From NCBI GenBank assembly GCA_025766275.1, contig JAFKAC010000129.1:1-64000 (forward strand): 64,000 nucleotides of DNA, written 5' to 3'. The notes beneath the pieces are model-generated. The model was given only the letters and a program-made list of their open reading frames with translations. It was not told the origin of the DNA and ran no database searches. Positions 34,381 through 46,500 of this stretch are shown one piece after another. The stretch comes from Lactarius indigo. Lineage: Eukaryota > Basidiomycota > Agaricomycetes > Russulales > Russulaceae. The number at the start of each line of letters is the position of its first letter. Position 1 is the stretch's first letter. The translations under genes and the position numbers were made by a program.

Positions 34381-34859
34381 GGTAAAGGTTACGGACGAAG
34401 CCAAAAAGATAGGGGCGGTCATGTGCAGGTGACCGCGAGGGATTTGAGTTGAGAGTCAATACGAGTGACAATGTTTTTGTGTGGAGGTACGCAGGATAGA
34501 CGAGTCAATAGAATGGATTTTTCTGTTACAACTTTTGGGCTCCTTTTGAGCCACCTTTTATAAGTACAAGTATACTAATATCAACCGTTTTTCAAAAAAT
34601 ATTTTGTGACATGAGTAAGAGGCTTGGGGAGTCGTATAGTAATTCGGGCAGACGCACAGACCATCGGGCTCGATACTGAAGCAAATACAAGTCGCACTTG
34701 CTTCCCATTCGTGGCTGCAAACCATCCTTTAGATGGGAATGGGTACGTAGCTTGAAACATAACATCTTCCTGAAACTCCACTTGCTAGTAAAACATGAAT
34801 ACTGTACTTCAGTGCCAGTGTTAATACAACATCCCACTGCCACTGGCAGTGGTATCTTC
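34381..34859. other. unassigned sequence
   Basis: No gene or known repeat is recognised. A TTTTATAAG motif lies near 34,556-34,564. Short open frames on the minus strand (34,592-34,933) do not look like a known protein. Confidence 0.3.
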
Positions 34860-35150
34860 AAGTTGACTTCCCTGCTTGATAGTAAACCTAGAGTTACCCT
34901 AGAGTTACTAGAAAATGGTAGAATTTCAAACACTATTACTAGGGTTACTAGTAGACTTATGAGAAATAATAGAATTCAATAGGAGTTGAACACTGTTACT
35001 AGATCTGCCCTAGCACTAGGTTATTCTACTGGTGTGACTAGATCAACTAGGATGGCATCTAGAATTCCAACCATAAGACTGGCAGTGCTAGCAGGACTAG
35101 AATGTGACTAGCACTAGTCCTGCCAGTCACACTAGTCACACTAGGTGTTT
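34860..35150. repeat. CTAG-rich degenerate repeat
   Basis: ACTAG and CTAG words recur every few bases. Around 35,078-35,127, ACTGGCAG and CTGCCAGT form the outer arms of an imperfect hairpin containing rearranged GACTAG and GTGCTAG blocks. The reading frame of element H stops on entering this region. Confidence 0.6.
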
Positions 35151-38100
35151 CTAGCTGATTTGATCTTGCTGATGTAGGTGAGGGCAGTTAAGAGGATAGG
35201 GGTTCTAATCCAGGACCTGATCACAATCCCTGTGGTCCACCTGATGAAGGCCGGTTCTTCTGGGTGCTGCACATTGATTGCAGTGGGGATAGGAGGGGAG
35301 CAGTCGATAGCAGCATCAATAACTGCAATTGTGGTGGTAGCTAGGCATTCAATGGCTGAGTGCAAGGGGCTCTGGTCAGCTAGTCCAGCAAGAGTCTGGG
35401 AGTAGGTAGGTGCAGCGTAGTTCATAGTGGAGTGACAAGGATAGAGAGGTTGGAGGTCTGGTGTGCTGCTGGTCATTTCTGTGAGATGAACTGTTTTTAT
35501 CCCATTGGTATAAGGGGTCATGGGTCGGGTTCCTCTTATTCGTGGGCTAGGCGTAAGAGAGAAGTCGCCAAAGGTGGTGCTGATGCTGGCAGTTGATGTG
35601 TTGGCATTGTTGTTGCTTCGCATTTCCCACATTGGTGTGCTGGCCATCGATCTTCTTGTTAGGGCTTCGTTAGGGTGGTCAGAAGCGTGTCCCAAAGCTG
35701 AATGTCCCATGCATGTTACCCCCATGTCTCTGACGTGGCCAGAGCACCTGGGCAACGGGATCTGGACATTGTGATCTGGCAAGCCATTGTGGATGGGTGT
35801 CGTTCCTATTTTGTTCATCTCACTTGGCTGTTCTCAGACTTCATAGGTATTGACTGGTGCGGAGATGCTTCTGGACTGAGTCTGATCAGAGATTGTTGTC
35901 TTGGGTCGTCCAAGGTTGTTTTCGAGTGACAATTCCGGCTGCCTTGGTATACAGGTCTTTGTAGTGTCCTTGCTTGGGCAGGCATCGTCTAGGGAAGTCG
36001 GTGCAGCAGGTTCATCTAAACTGTAGTCAAGACATGGTGAGGCAAGTTCTGGGCGTTCCGTTTGTCTTGTGCATTGATTTTGAAGCACTGGTGATTCAGT
36101 CAAGGGGTGTTTTTGATCTAGAAGGTCGTTTTGGGAAGGCAAGGGGTGGAAAATGAAGTGGGGTGAGGTGAAGTGGGGTGAGGTGATTACCCCCTCCCCA
36201 AAGTTGTTGCCTTCCACAGCAACACAGCAGATTGGTTCATCTATTAGGGCCAGTGGAAGCGTGCCAGGGATGGCGCAGACTGTTGTAGTTAGTTCAGGGT
36301 GTAGAGGATGCAATCGCGAGTGTTCTGGCAGGCTTTGTGGGCAGTCAATTGTATTCAGCATATGGTGTAAACAGGATGCGTTGAGTTTAGAGTCGTTCGG
36401 CACCTGATCACCTTGATCCACGTGGTTGATCCGGGCTGGTTCTTTATGGAGTGTTCCGTGCTTCGTATCACTTGTCCTGTGCGGTTGCAATGTCATGCTG
36501 TCCATTGGTGCTCATTTTGCGGTCCTACTCGGTTGTTCTAGTGGTTCTAGGGTGTTCTGGGGTCGATTCTTGGACCAGGGCGCGCTGGTATCGTTCTCCT
36601 GCATTTGTCGGGTCGTTAGATGATCGTTCTCGTCGATTTTCGTTCCCTCAGTGTGTCGCAGGGAACGGGGAACACATCCATTGCCTAACGTCCTACTTTT
36701 GTAGGTTATAGATTCTGTGGTGGTTTGTTCATGCTCAGCACCAATCTTTCCGCTGGTATGGTGTTGGGAATCGGGTATGTGGTTTGCTGGGGACTCGTTT
36801 GACCTCCTCATTGGCTGAGGAGGTACATGGCAACTTCCGTGTACCCGAAGTGCAGGGGTCGATGCCATTCGTTCTGGGGCATCCATTTCTTCTGTTTTGA
36901 GGTGTACATATCCCCGTGGTGCCTCCTGGTGGTCGTCCTGGGCCCATCCTGGGCTGTTTTCCATGTTTTCGGATGTCAACAGATCGACCAACGCAGTCAT
37001 TATTGCCACTGGTTCGGTTTCTCCCGTCGTTGTTGTTTTCAGTGTTACTGCCCGTCCAGTTGCTTTCGTATCTTTTCAGCATTTTGTCACCTTCCGGGAC
37101 ACCTCCCTGGTTGTCCTACATCGTTCTTGTCGCCAGTTTTCTGATGAACAGCACAAATAGAGAGCATACTCACAGTGGCAAAGGTGACTGTGGTGAGATA
37201 TGCAGAGAGTGCTTGAAGCAGCAACAGGGAGTTGTCAGGCAAATATGTCCATGTGATGTCATTGTACATGATGTCATAGATAAAGAAGTCCGAGATTGTA
37301 CAGATCAAATCTAATCTAAAGCGGTCCTAATTAATCTACAGCAGTCCATATCTGTGAGTCCGGTCCGTTAGAGCCGCTAAGTGCGCAAGGGTCACTTATC
37401 AACATTTTCATATTGCACTTTTTGAACTTTGTGCCGTTCATTCAAGTTCTCTCCATACTGTTGGAGATTGTGCAGAGGCCTCAACCTTTTACCATTGGTT
37501 GTGCTTGTGCCTTTGGCCAACTGTTCCTGACTAGGAGTAACAGTGGGCGCTGTTAAGCAGGCTGGTGAGGTGTCGCTCTGAGTTGAGGTCGGTCCTTGGA
37601 GCGATGAGATGCTCCCCAAGTTGTTGGCTGGATGTGCGCCTTCATTGTTGTTCTGAACTAGGTGTATGGCTTCTTCTTGTGTGAAGCTGTTGTTGGGAAG
37701 CTGTATGGCCACTTCACCCCATGTAGAATCGTCAAAATCGTCGTCAGGCAGGTCATCGGTTGTTCCCCTCAATAGGTTGTCGAGAAGTTCATTTGATTTT
37801 TCTCTCGTGAGGTTCCTGATTAACTGGATCCAGTAATCAGCCGTTTCTGGGCTTGTATTGTCTTCTGGTTTGTCTGCCCAGCGATCATTCTTCCCAAGTT
37901 CTAGTAGCCACTGTTGCTTATCAGTTCCCTCAGGGTGGAGACCCCCTTCCGGCAAAATGGAGGTATTTTCTTGCCTAAGGAGGGAATCTCCTGTTAAGGT
38001 CTTTGTCGCATCATTACAGCTGCCTTCTCCTGACTGGGCAAGGAGGTGTTCGTTCTCCAACAGCTCAGCAAGCACCAGCCATTGTTCGCTTTGGGGAAGG

Positions 38101-39230
38101 ACTGCAAACTCGGGGTTTCTTTGCAGTACTTCTAGGAGTTCTTGACTCCGTTTGATCAATGTGTCTCCACATGCTTGGCCTATGCATGGGTTTCAACTTT
38201 CCTGATCATGTCTTTCAGCAGCGTCATTATTTTCCTTCCAACTGTCATTCCCTTTGGGTAGGATGGAGGCTTCTACCTCATTTTTGCCTTCCTTGAGCCA
38301 GATCGGTAGGTCATCTTCTTTCAAACCACACAAATCCTTGTTGCCTTCCATTAGTTCAGCGAGTAGCAATCGCTGTTCGTTTTGAGGGAGGGCAGTAAAT
38401 TCAGGGTTGCTTCTTAATGTTTTCAGAAGCATCCTACTTTTCTCTGTGAATTCCCATGCGTCTCCCTTAAAAGGGCTTTGACTTATCGGATTTTCATCAA
38501 GTTTCCTGGTCCTTTGGTCCCCTCCCATGTCCATTCTGGGTGCTCGGGAACCTGTTTCTGAGTCAGGGCTTCCTCTCCATCAAGGTCATCCACTGCGACT
38601 TCTTTCTGGTTCGTTTTGACTCCTAGTCATCTCATGCTCATGTCTTCTGTTAATAGGGCTGGCGTGGTGACTGGTTGGCTTTTTGTAGGACATGGTAGTC
38701 CATTCTGGGCTTCCAGGTGAGTTCCTCTCATCGCCCAGTTCAATCACTGGGGTCCAGGGTGTGCAGGCTATTGTCGCCTGTCCTCTAGTTGTCCATTCGG
38801 GTTCTAGGGTCTTTTCCAATACAAAGGCGTCTCTCCCAATGGGAGCTTCGACTTCTATCATATCGGATTGTTGTGTGGGTGCAAGGCGTCTCCTGGCTAC
38901 CCATTCAGGTTCTTCTGAATTGATCAACATCTTTTCTAGTTCTGGAGCCTTGTCTGGTATGAATGCGTCTCCCCTAGTAGGGGCTTTGTCTTCTATCATG
39001 CCAAGTCATTGTTCAAGGTGTCTCCTGACTACCCACTCTGATACGTCGTCTACCATTGCCATGTTGTATGCCTCTTTTTCTGGTTGGTAGGGTTCTTCTT
39101 CTGCTGCAGCTACACCACTCAGATCAATGCTGAGGGGGTAGGTCATCTCAGACTGGGGCATCATGCCCTTCTCTGTCCTATCTGGTGCCGGGGTTATGTT
39201 GGCCTTTGGAGTGGAGGGTGCTGCTGTCAC
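35141..39230 (-). pseudogene. element H long gag-like reading frame
   Basis: All open stretches between 39,230 and 35,141 are in one frame once the Copia LTR at 37,142-37,404 and one TTTTC duplication are removed. The breaks I checked (near 39,004, 38,583, 37,056 and 36,510) are TGA, and restoring C at the first base would give arginine. The protein is rich in Thr, Pro, Glu and Arg. It has two copies of a roughly 37-residue helical motif (LQRNPEFAVLPQSEQWLVLA and LRSNPEFTALPQNEQRLLLA) near 38,050-38,140 and 38,350-38,440. No protease, RT or integrase is visible and I do not recognise the family. Confidence 0.65.
37142..37404 (-). repeat. internally deleted solo Copia LTR in H
   Basis: Both ends of the Copia LTR are present, with perfect TTTTC duplications (37,137-37,141 and 37,405-37,409), but it is only 263 bp. 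About 350 bp including the TATA box and the R segment are missing. Confidence 0.93.
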
Positions 39231-39477
39231 TCCTCCTCATCATAGCTGGCGTCGTGCCGCTCATCATGCCTTGTAGGCATTCCTCCTCTCTTCAGAGGTC
39301 ATCCCTTGTGTCTGGTGCATCAATGGCATGCTGGAGTTTCTTCAGAGTTCTGTCGGGTGCTCCCAGGGTGTGGCGAGCAGTTCTGGGTGTACATTGGTGG
39401 TACTAGTGCACTAGCAAGTGTCACTATTGATGGTTCTTCTTCTGGGGTCCTGGCCGGTGCGTTGGCTAGGTTCTGAG
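39231..39477 (-). other. leader of element H
   Basis: This region lies between the primer site and the recognisable frame. Upstream of 39,230 the same frame soon meets TGA codons, so the true start cannot be fixed. Confidence 0.4.
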
Positions 39478-39490
39478 TAGCTTTGGCTTA
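39478..39490 (-). other. element H self-priming primer-binding site
   Basis: On the minus strand TAAGCCAAAGCTA directly follows the LTR end. It is complementary over 13 nt to TAGCTTTGGCTTA, encoded at 39,867-39,879. That site is about 25-30 bp downstream of a minus-strand TATATAAGG (39,905-39,914). Confidence 0.75.
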
Positions 39491-40164
39491 TGTCACACCT
39501 CTGCGGGGGCATGTGTCATTCTGTAATGGCTTCCTGTCACGTGGCAGTTGATAGCCAAGTTGGATCGGCACTGAGTGCAACGACTCCTAAGATCTTCTGT
39601 ACCAGCCCCAGTGCTAAGGTGACTGAGTCTGTAACAATCATGGACGAGCATGGAGGCTTAAGTCCAAAGGTCACATGTCACTGGGCTGACCAGTAAGACG
39701 GGGGGAGGGTAAGAGTGAAGTCAAGGGGAAGCCTGCACAGAGGCTGAGAGGGGAATGACCCAAAGGGGGTACAGGTCAAGGGTCAGAGGTTCTGGGTCAA
39801 GGGCTTGAGTGCTGAAGGGACTGAGGCACTCAAGGAGGCAGTGGAGATACAATGCAGATAGTTGATTAAGCCAAAGCTAAGGAGCTAAGGCACACTGCAG
39901 GAGTCCTTATATAGTACAGGATTGCACCTGAGTGCATAATGCTACTGGTTGCTATAGATAGAATGATGTGCTGGCAAGATGATGCTAGTATCATGCAAGA
40001 TGGTGTCATGCCAGCAAGGCGACAAGAAGGTGGATAAGAATAGCACAGAAAGTGCTAGAACAATCAGATAAAGGAGAAACATAGGTTCAAGAAAGGTAAT
40101 GTCCAAGAAAGGAGATGGATCAGATAAGGACAGAAAAGGAAAGGTAACAGGGGAGTTTGTGACA
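39491..40164 (-). repeat. 5' LTR of element H
   Basis: The 674-bp segment begins TGTCACA on the plus strand and ends TTGTGACA, so its termini are inverted TGTCACA. It carries a minus-strand TATATAAGG promoter and ends next to the self-priming site. TAGTA follows at 40,165-40,169. Confidence 0.7.
39905..39914 (-). promoter_or_regulatory. TATA box of element H LTR
   Basis: CTATATAAGG on the minus strand is placed so that transcription would start at the TTAGCTTTGGCTTA segment that pairs with the primer site. Confidence 0.6.
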
Positions 40165-40501
40165 TAGTACAGGTAGTAGTAGTATTAGGATTGTGGTACT
40201 TACACGATACGTTGGACGCTATCTATGGTGACTCATAGCAGCTTGAAAGCCTGCTCTTCTTGTATTTAACCTAGCATATGAAGACCAAGACATGCCATCT
40301 TGGTCTTCTTCAATTGTTACTTCTCTTGTTTCATCTCACTTTCAACTCAAGTCTCTCTCTTGTTATAAGGAGAGTACAGATTCTTGCCTAGTGTCTTCGA
40401 ACATCTAGGATTGCCTTCATGCCATACATCCTTGATGTGCTTAGCTAAGTAAAGTTGCCTCGTCCAGGAGCTCAAGTCAAGCTAACGTCGTGATGGTGTT
40501 A
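40165..40501 (+). repeat. 5'-truncated Gypsy LTR (family B)
   Basis: The sequence starts TAGTACAGGTAGTAG, which is internal to the G2-type LTR, and ends GATGGTGTTACA. It contains CATCTTGGTCTTC. The junction at 40,164/40,165 is where element H inserted; the missing 5' part of this LTR is not found nearby. Confidence 0.8.
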
Positions 40502-40960
40502 CAGTTGTGGTGGACATGCCTCTTCCAGGAAATCAGTCTTCAGCACGCTTCAAGTTGTCCTGCACAGTGCGAGCACTTCTTGATTTCATCTATCTTTCTC
40601 AGTATCATGTACACACCACAGAAAGTCTCAAAGCGATTGATGCCACACTGTGCTGATTTCACGAAAATAAAGACATTTTTATCGAGTTTGGAGTCTGGGA
40701 ACACTTCAATATTCCCAAGCTCCACAGTCTTCTCCATTACACCAGATCTATCTCACTTTTCGGTGCCACAGATGATTATAACACCGAGCATTCAGAACAA
40801 CTTCACATCAACTTGACCAAGAATGCTTACTGTGCAACAAACTTCAAAAACAAGTACAAACAAATGACAACTTGGCTGGAGTGCCAAGAGGCAATGCACC
40901 AGCACATGGTGTTTATTGAATGGTGCAATGGTAATTCTGTATTACTGTCACCTCCATTGG
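40502..40960 (+). pseudogene. Plavaka-like transposase remnant
   Basis: The plus strand reads, in one frame, DFIYLSQYHVHTTESLKAID, then HFNIPKLHSLLHY-like and DDYNTEHSEQLHINLTKNAY blocks, and ends KYKQMTTWLECQEA. I recognise this order of motifs from the C-terminal part of Plavaka-type transposases common in basidiomycetes; that is from memory and not a search. An in-frame TGA follows TLC near 40,650. The fragment is bounded by an LTR fragment on the left and G3 on the right. Confidence 0.5.
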
Positions 40961-41461
40961 TGTTACGTTCTGACTTGTGGACCCTTACTGTACCAGTTGT
41001 CACTACAGCAGTAAGGTAGATTAGTCACGGACTCGTGGCCTTAGGCCTTTATGGTGGTGATATGGTAGTACAATAGGAGATTGCACGTGATAGCTGACTG
41101 ATGGTATGACTCAATACTAGTACAGGTACTAGTTGTATTAGGGTTTGTGTTGTTTCTGCGATATGTTGGACACTACTTTACTGTGACTCATAGCAGCGCT
41201 TGAAGCCTGCTTAACTTGTATTTAAGGTAGTTGGCAAAGACCAAGATACACCATCTTGGTCTTCTTGAATTGTTACTGTTTCCTTTCCAACTCTTTCTCT
41301 CTAAAGTTTCACTTCATCTTGTCAAGTGACTGAAGTCCTACAAGTGTGCCTTCACGCATTCACTAAGATAGGAACACATGCCTTCATGCAGTCGTGATTA
41401 TCTGCTAAGTGGTTACCGCCTCATCAAGCTCAAGTTGAGCTAATGTTGTGACAACATTACA
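40961..41461 (+). repeat. 5' LTR of G3
   Basis: The 501-bp LTR starts TGTTACGTTCTG and ends ACAACATTACA. TATTTAA lies at 41,219-41,225 and ATCTTGGTCTT at 41,253-41,263. Confidence 0.9.
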
Positions 41462-41474
41462 TTAAGACCAAGAT
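41462..41474 (+). other. G3 self-priming primer-binding site
   Basis: TTAAGACCAAGAT follows the LTR. AAGACCAAGAT (41,464-41,474) is the exact complement of ATCTTGGTCTT at the predicted transcript start. Confidence 0.75.
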
Positions 41475-41482
41475 CTTCCATC

Positions 41483-43486
41483 ATGGCCATAACAACCAGA
41501 GACCAGTGGATGAACTTTCGTCCCTATATGCTACCCAGAAGAGGAGACCACAACATTCCAACCCACTTCCTGCAAGCTGCCCATTGGCAAGACCACGGAG
41601 AAGAGGCAGGATACTTTGTAGAGTTTAACGGACCTACCAGATTCTGACCAGTTGAGTTCAACTTTGACAGACTGTGTTGGACAGAAGTTACGTGGAACCC
41701 AATAGATTCACATTGGGATGTAGTATGACCAGCAGGACTAAGATATCAGTGCGATATTGACACATGAGAACCTAACAGCCGTGCAGATTGGGGTCTCATC
41801 AACAGACAGCTCCGGGAACACTCAACAGGAGAAGCTGTAACAGAAGCAACAGAACAGAGTGAAGACAAGGAAGAGCATTGACAACCAGACCAAACCGAAA
41901 GCAGTGGAGGAGCAATACAAGACCTCCTTGTAGAACGAGCTGAGTCTGCCCATATCACAGAACCAGAACCAATTCACGTATGATCGCCAGCTCTTATGGC
42001 AACAATCATGCAAACAATGGAACAAGTAGCACTCAAAGAATCACATGCAATACAAAGAGAGGCGCAAGAAATCCTCATGCCTATCAATCCAGAAACCAGC
42101 GTATGAATGACTGCAGATGATGTGGCAATATTCAGAGCAATCGGATCAGACAGGGGAGACCCTCCATCAGGAGAGAGAAGGTACCCAATCCTGGAACTAC
42201 CCCCAGGAGTTGGAGGACCAAATGGAGACCCACCACCACCACCAGATCAAGGAGTCCCATTCGATATATTACCAAGAGGACCACCCAGAGGAGGACCACC
42301 AGGAGGAGGACCACCAGAAGGAGGACATCAGGAAAAACTAACCAGCGAGCCCCCCTCTATTTTTGACAGGGATAGACTTAAAGTAGACTCATTTCTCACG
42401 CAGTGGCATGTCTACTGGGGCATGAATCTAGATGCCCCTATCATGCAGAACAACTACCAACACTGCCTTCTATTCCTCTCCTATATCAAGGGAGGGGTGG
42501 TGAGCAAATGGGTGTTATCCTTCTTGAACTGGCTCAATCAACAAATTCAACGAGGGATAAGTCCCTACACGAGAGAATTATGGAATGCTGTAGCCGATGG
42601 CTTCAGTCAGCATTTTGAAAACACACTGGAATGGGAGCAAGCACAAGCAATCCTGAGAAAAGGGTTTAAAATGATGGGAGAAGACATTGACAAGTATGTC
42701 AATGACTTCAAACAGCTAGTGTGAAAAGCTCACTATCGCCTCAATGAACCCCAAACAATTGATCTCTTCACGTCAGGGCTGCCCAAGGAACTCTTCAAAA
42801 AGACTTTCAAATTCAACGGTCCCACCACGTTTGATGACTGGAAACATGCTGTCCTCAAACGACAGAAGAATTACATACACCTGAAGGCACAACTAGACAG
42901 GTATAAAACCCAGCAGCCACCAAAGAAGCAAAGTGGAAACGCGGGATGGGCACTTCCCCAGAACCTACCACAGACCAATCCTTGGGCCATGGACACATCG
43001 GTGGACCAAGCTAAGGTGCGACTAGCCAGTTCAGAAGAAATCGATTATGGGAAGCCACCATACACATGGCCTCAGCCACCATTTCTGCCACAAGGAGGAC
43101 CAGGAGCAAGGGGTGGGGGGCAAGGGGGATCCAGAAGGGACCTAAGGAACGTCCTCTGTTATAACTGTAACAAACCGGGACATCTCTCACATAACTGCTC
43201 CTGCCCCCACACACAATGGCCATGGCAAGCCAGTGCACCTCCAAGTAGCAGGATGACAGAGACCGGCAGGTACACTTAAGGGTCAATGTACAAACCATAG
43301 TTGCCGGGATACACCTCCCCAACATTATGTGCAACACCTGCGCCCACACAAATAAAGGCCGCAAGTACCAAAAGCGCAAGCGAACAAGCAAAGGAGTGGC
43401 TCACTCAAGTGGCCAATAGTACGGACGAAGTGAAGGACCTCATCCTTCAGGATTTGTGGGGAAAAGAGGGTTTTCAGGGCGCCTGA
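41483..43486 (+). pseudogene. G3 gag
   Basis: The ATG is at 41,483, 21 bases past the LTR. The frame runs to 43,486 with several TGA interruptions, for example near 41,646, 41,727, 41,766 and 42,722. Blocks include an N-terminal WNPIDSHWDVV region, a Pro/Gly-rich segment (42,190-42,330), DSFLTQWHVYWGMN, and a zinc knuckle CYNCNKPGHLSHNC near 43,157-43,198. The product would be a nucleocapsid precursor of about 660 residues. Pol begins downstream in another frame. Confidence 0.88.
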
Positions 43487-43563
43487 ACCCATCAGTCAGG
43501 GTGAGGGCTTTAAAATGTAATTCTGTGATAGTGACGACGCGCCATCAATCTCTGTGAATTCCA

Positions 43564-46500
43564 GTGACTGTTAACACAAATTACAAAACGACTGAAACCA
43601 AAGCTCTGGTCAATTCCAGAGCAACAGATAACTTCATCAAGCCAAGTATGGCCACCCAGGTGGGTGTCCCGGTACAGGCACTAGAAGTGCCACGCAAGAT
43701 ATGGAATATAGATAACACGGAAAACAAAGCTGGGTTAATCACTCATTATGTTAACCTAGAAGTGAAAACACATCAACAGATCAAGAAACCGACTTTCCTC
43801 GTCACAGAACTCGGAAGTGAAGACATGGTACTGGGATACCCATGGCTAGGTGCTTTCAAACCAACCATCAATTGGGCCCAGGTGGCTATACACCCCGACA
43901 TGTACCCCATAGTCCTGGCAACAGACGAGGGATTATTACACCCTACATCGGCACGAGCCCTAATCACAGCAGAGAAAGAGGACATTCTCCATGATCTAGC
44001 AGAAGAAACCTTTGGTTGCGCAACCACATCAACCGAGCTTGCGATACAGGCCAAGCAACAACAAAAAGCTGTTGTGCTGCTGGAGCAATACAAGCAGTTC
44101 CACAGATTGTTTGACAAACAAACCTTGCATTGTTTCCCACCATCCAGGCCATGGGACCATGCAATAGACTTCAAGCTGTCTGCGCCGGCCACAATAGATT
44201 GTAAAATTTCTCCGATGACATTGAAGGAGGAGGGGGAGCTGAAGGAGTTTCTCAAAGAGAAGCTGGCACAAGGGTATTTACACCCTTCAATATCCCCGTA
44301 CGCATTGCCCTTCTTCTTCATCAAAAAGAAGGACGGAAAACTATGCCTGGTACAGGACTACCACGTCATTAACTCCCATACGATCTGCAACCAGTATCTG
44401 CTACCGCTCATTCAAGACCTTATCCTCGATCTCAGCAATGCCCATATCTACACCAAGCTGGACATCCGTTGGGGCTATAACAATGTGCACATTCAAGACG
44501 GACATCAGGAGAAGGTGGTGTTCAAGACAAAATTCGGACTTTTCAAGCCCACAGTCATGTTCTTTGGCCTTACCAACTCACCAGCCACCTTCCAAACAAT
44601 GATGAACCACATCTATTGGGACATGATTGCAAAACATGAGCGTTTGGGAACTATGATACATGTTTACATGGACAATATCGGGATTGCCACTCACTTCAAT
44701 CATGATCTGCCAGCCCACATCGCCGCTGTCCAGGACATCCTGCATGTGGCACAGGAACACGACCTTTACTTCAAACTGGAGAAGTGCCTCTTCCATCAGC
44801 TGCAAATGGATTACCTGAGGGTAATCCTTGAAAGGGGGGTAACACGCATGGACCCTGTAAAAGTTCAAGGAATCAAAGATTGGCCAACACCAACCAAGGT
44901 CAAGGATGTACGATCCTTCTTGGGTTTTTGCAACTTTTACAGACTTTTCATTTGTGGCTTCACAACTCACACCAAACCTCTGAACGCACTAACAAGGAAA
45001 GATGCAGATTGGAAGTGGGGAGAGCTCAAAGACAAAGCATTCAACACCCTCAAATGCCTAGTAACAGAAGAACCAGTACTTGCACACCCGAAGTTACAAG
45101 ATCCGTTCAAACTGGAAGTCGATGCATCGGGATACATGGTGGGAGCTGTACTATTACAGCAAAAAGCTGATGGAAAGAAGCATCCTATAGGCTACTACTC
45201 CGCAACACTTTTGGAGGCGGAAAGAAATTATGACATCTATGACCTAGAGCTGCTTGCAATAGTCAAAGCGCTACAAAATTGGAGACTGCTCTTGGCCGGA
45301 GCACCACACAAAATCAAAATCTTCTCTGATCATCTCAACCTGCAATACTGGAAAACACCACAGAAGATTAGCAGGAGGGTGGCAAGGGAAGTACTAGAGC
45401 TCTCAGAATACAACTTTGAGATTCACCATATCAAGGGAAAAAACAACGGATGAGCAGATGCCTTGTCGCGTTGACCGGATTACAACCAAGGCGTGGCAGA
45501 CAACGAAGAAGTAACAGTACTACCACTGGAAGTCTTCATGAAAGCCATCAACACAGCGAGAACCCTCACTGTCAACCCAAATCTGCAACAGCCACGTCAT
45601 CAGCAGGACGAAGCAGTCATCAAACAATGGGTAGACCCCTATCAACTGAAGAAGATCAACGGAGAGTGGTACACGGATGGCAGGTTCATGATCATGGGAC
45701 CCAACTCTATGCAATGGGTACTGATACACGATCACCACAACCTACCAATACACGGACATCCGGGAATTGCAAGAACCCAACACATAGTAGAACGACACTA
45801 TTGGTGGCCCCGTCTGCGAAAGGATGTATACAAATACGTACAAGGGTGCGCAGAATGTCAACAGAACAAAGTAAACACATGCCCCATCCGAGCAGCCCTG
45901 CATCCGATCACACCCATCTTGGAGGCAACCCCATTTCAAACAGTAGCAGTCGACTTCATCACCAAACTCCCAGTGTTGGGACAATACAACAGCATCCTTA
46001 CAGTCACAGACCACGACTGCAGCAAAGTGTCGATCTTCATACCATGTTGAGAGGAAATTACAGCAGAAGAGACAGTAATCTTGTACATGAACCACATCTT
46101 CAAATGTTTCGGTTTACCACACAAGATCATTAGTGACCGAGACCCCCAGTTCACATCAAAGTTTGCCCACAAAGCATGTAGAATCTTGGGCATTCAGCAA
46201 AACGTATCAATGGCTTATCACCCACAAATGGATGGACAATCAGAAAGGACGAATCAGTGGCTGAAACAGTACCTATGCTTTTGGGTAAATGAGCAGCAAG
46301 ACAATTGGACTGTGTATCTGCCTATAGTGGAATTTGCACATAACAATTGGCCGCATGAACATACCAAACAGTCACCATTCCAGCTTCTGATGGGATATGA
46401 CCCACACGCTGATTGGACCAATAAGCCATCTCCTATACCTCAGGTGACCAAGCAACTAACACACCTCAAGGAAGCCAGAGAAGAAGCACAATGCCTCATG

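Larger units (their letters stand above)
35141..40164 (-). mobile_element. element H: decayed LTR element with a giant gag-like frame
   Basis: On the minus strand this is a 674-bp LTR (39,491-40,164), a self-priming site (39,478-39,490), a leader, and a single frame of about 1,270 codons down to 35,141. The plus-coordinate right flank is a Gypsy LTR fragment starting TAGTA. The 3' part and second LTR are lost at the CTAG-rich region. The layout matches element E (58,303-64,000). A truncated Copia LTR is inserted at 37,142-37,404. Confidence 0.65.

Noticed and set aside
34592..34933. Minus-strand frame of 113 codons
   Set aside because: No known motif, codon pattern or context. It lies in unassigned sequence beside degenerate repeats.
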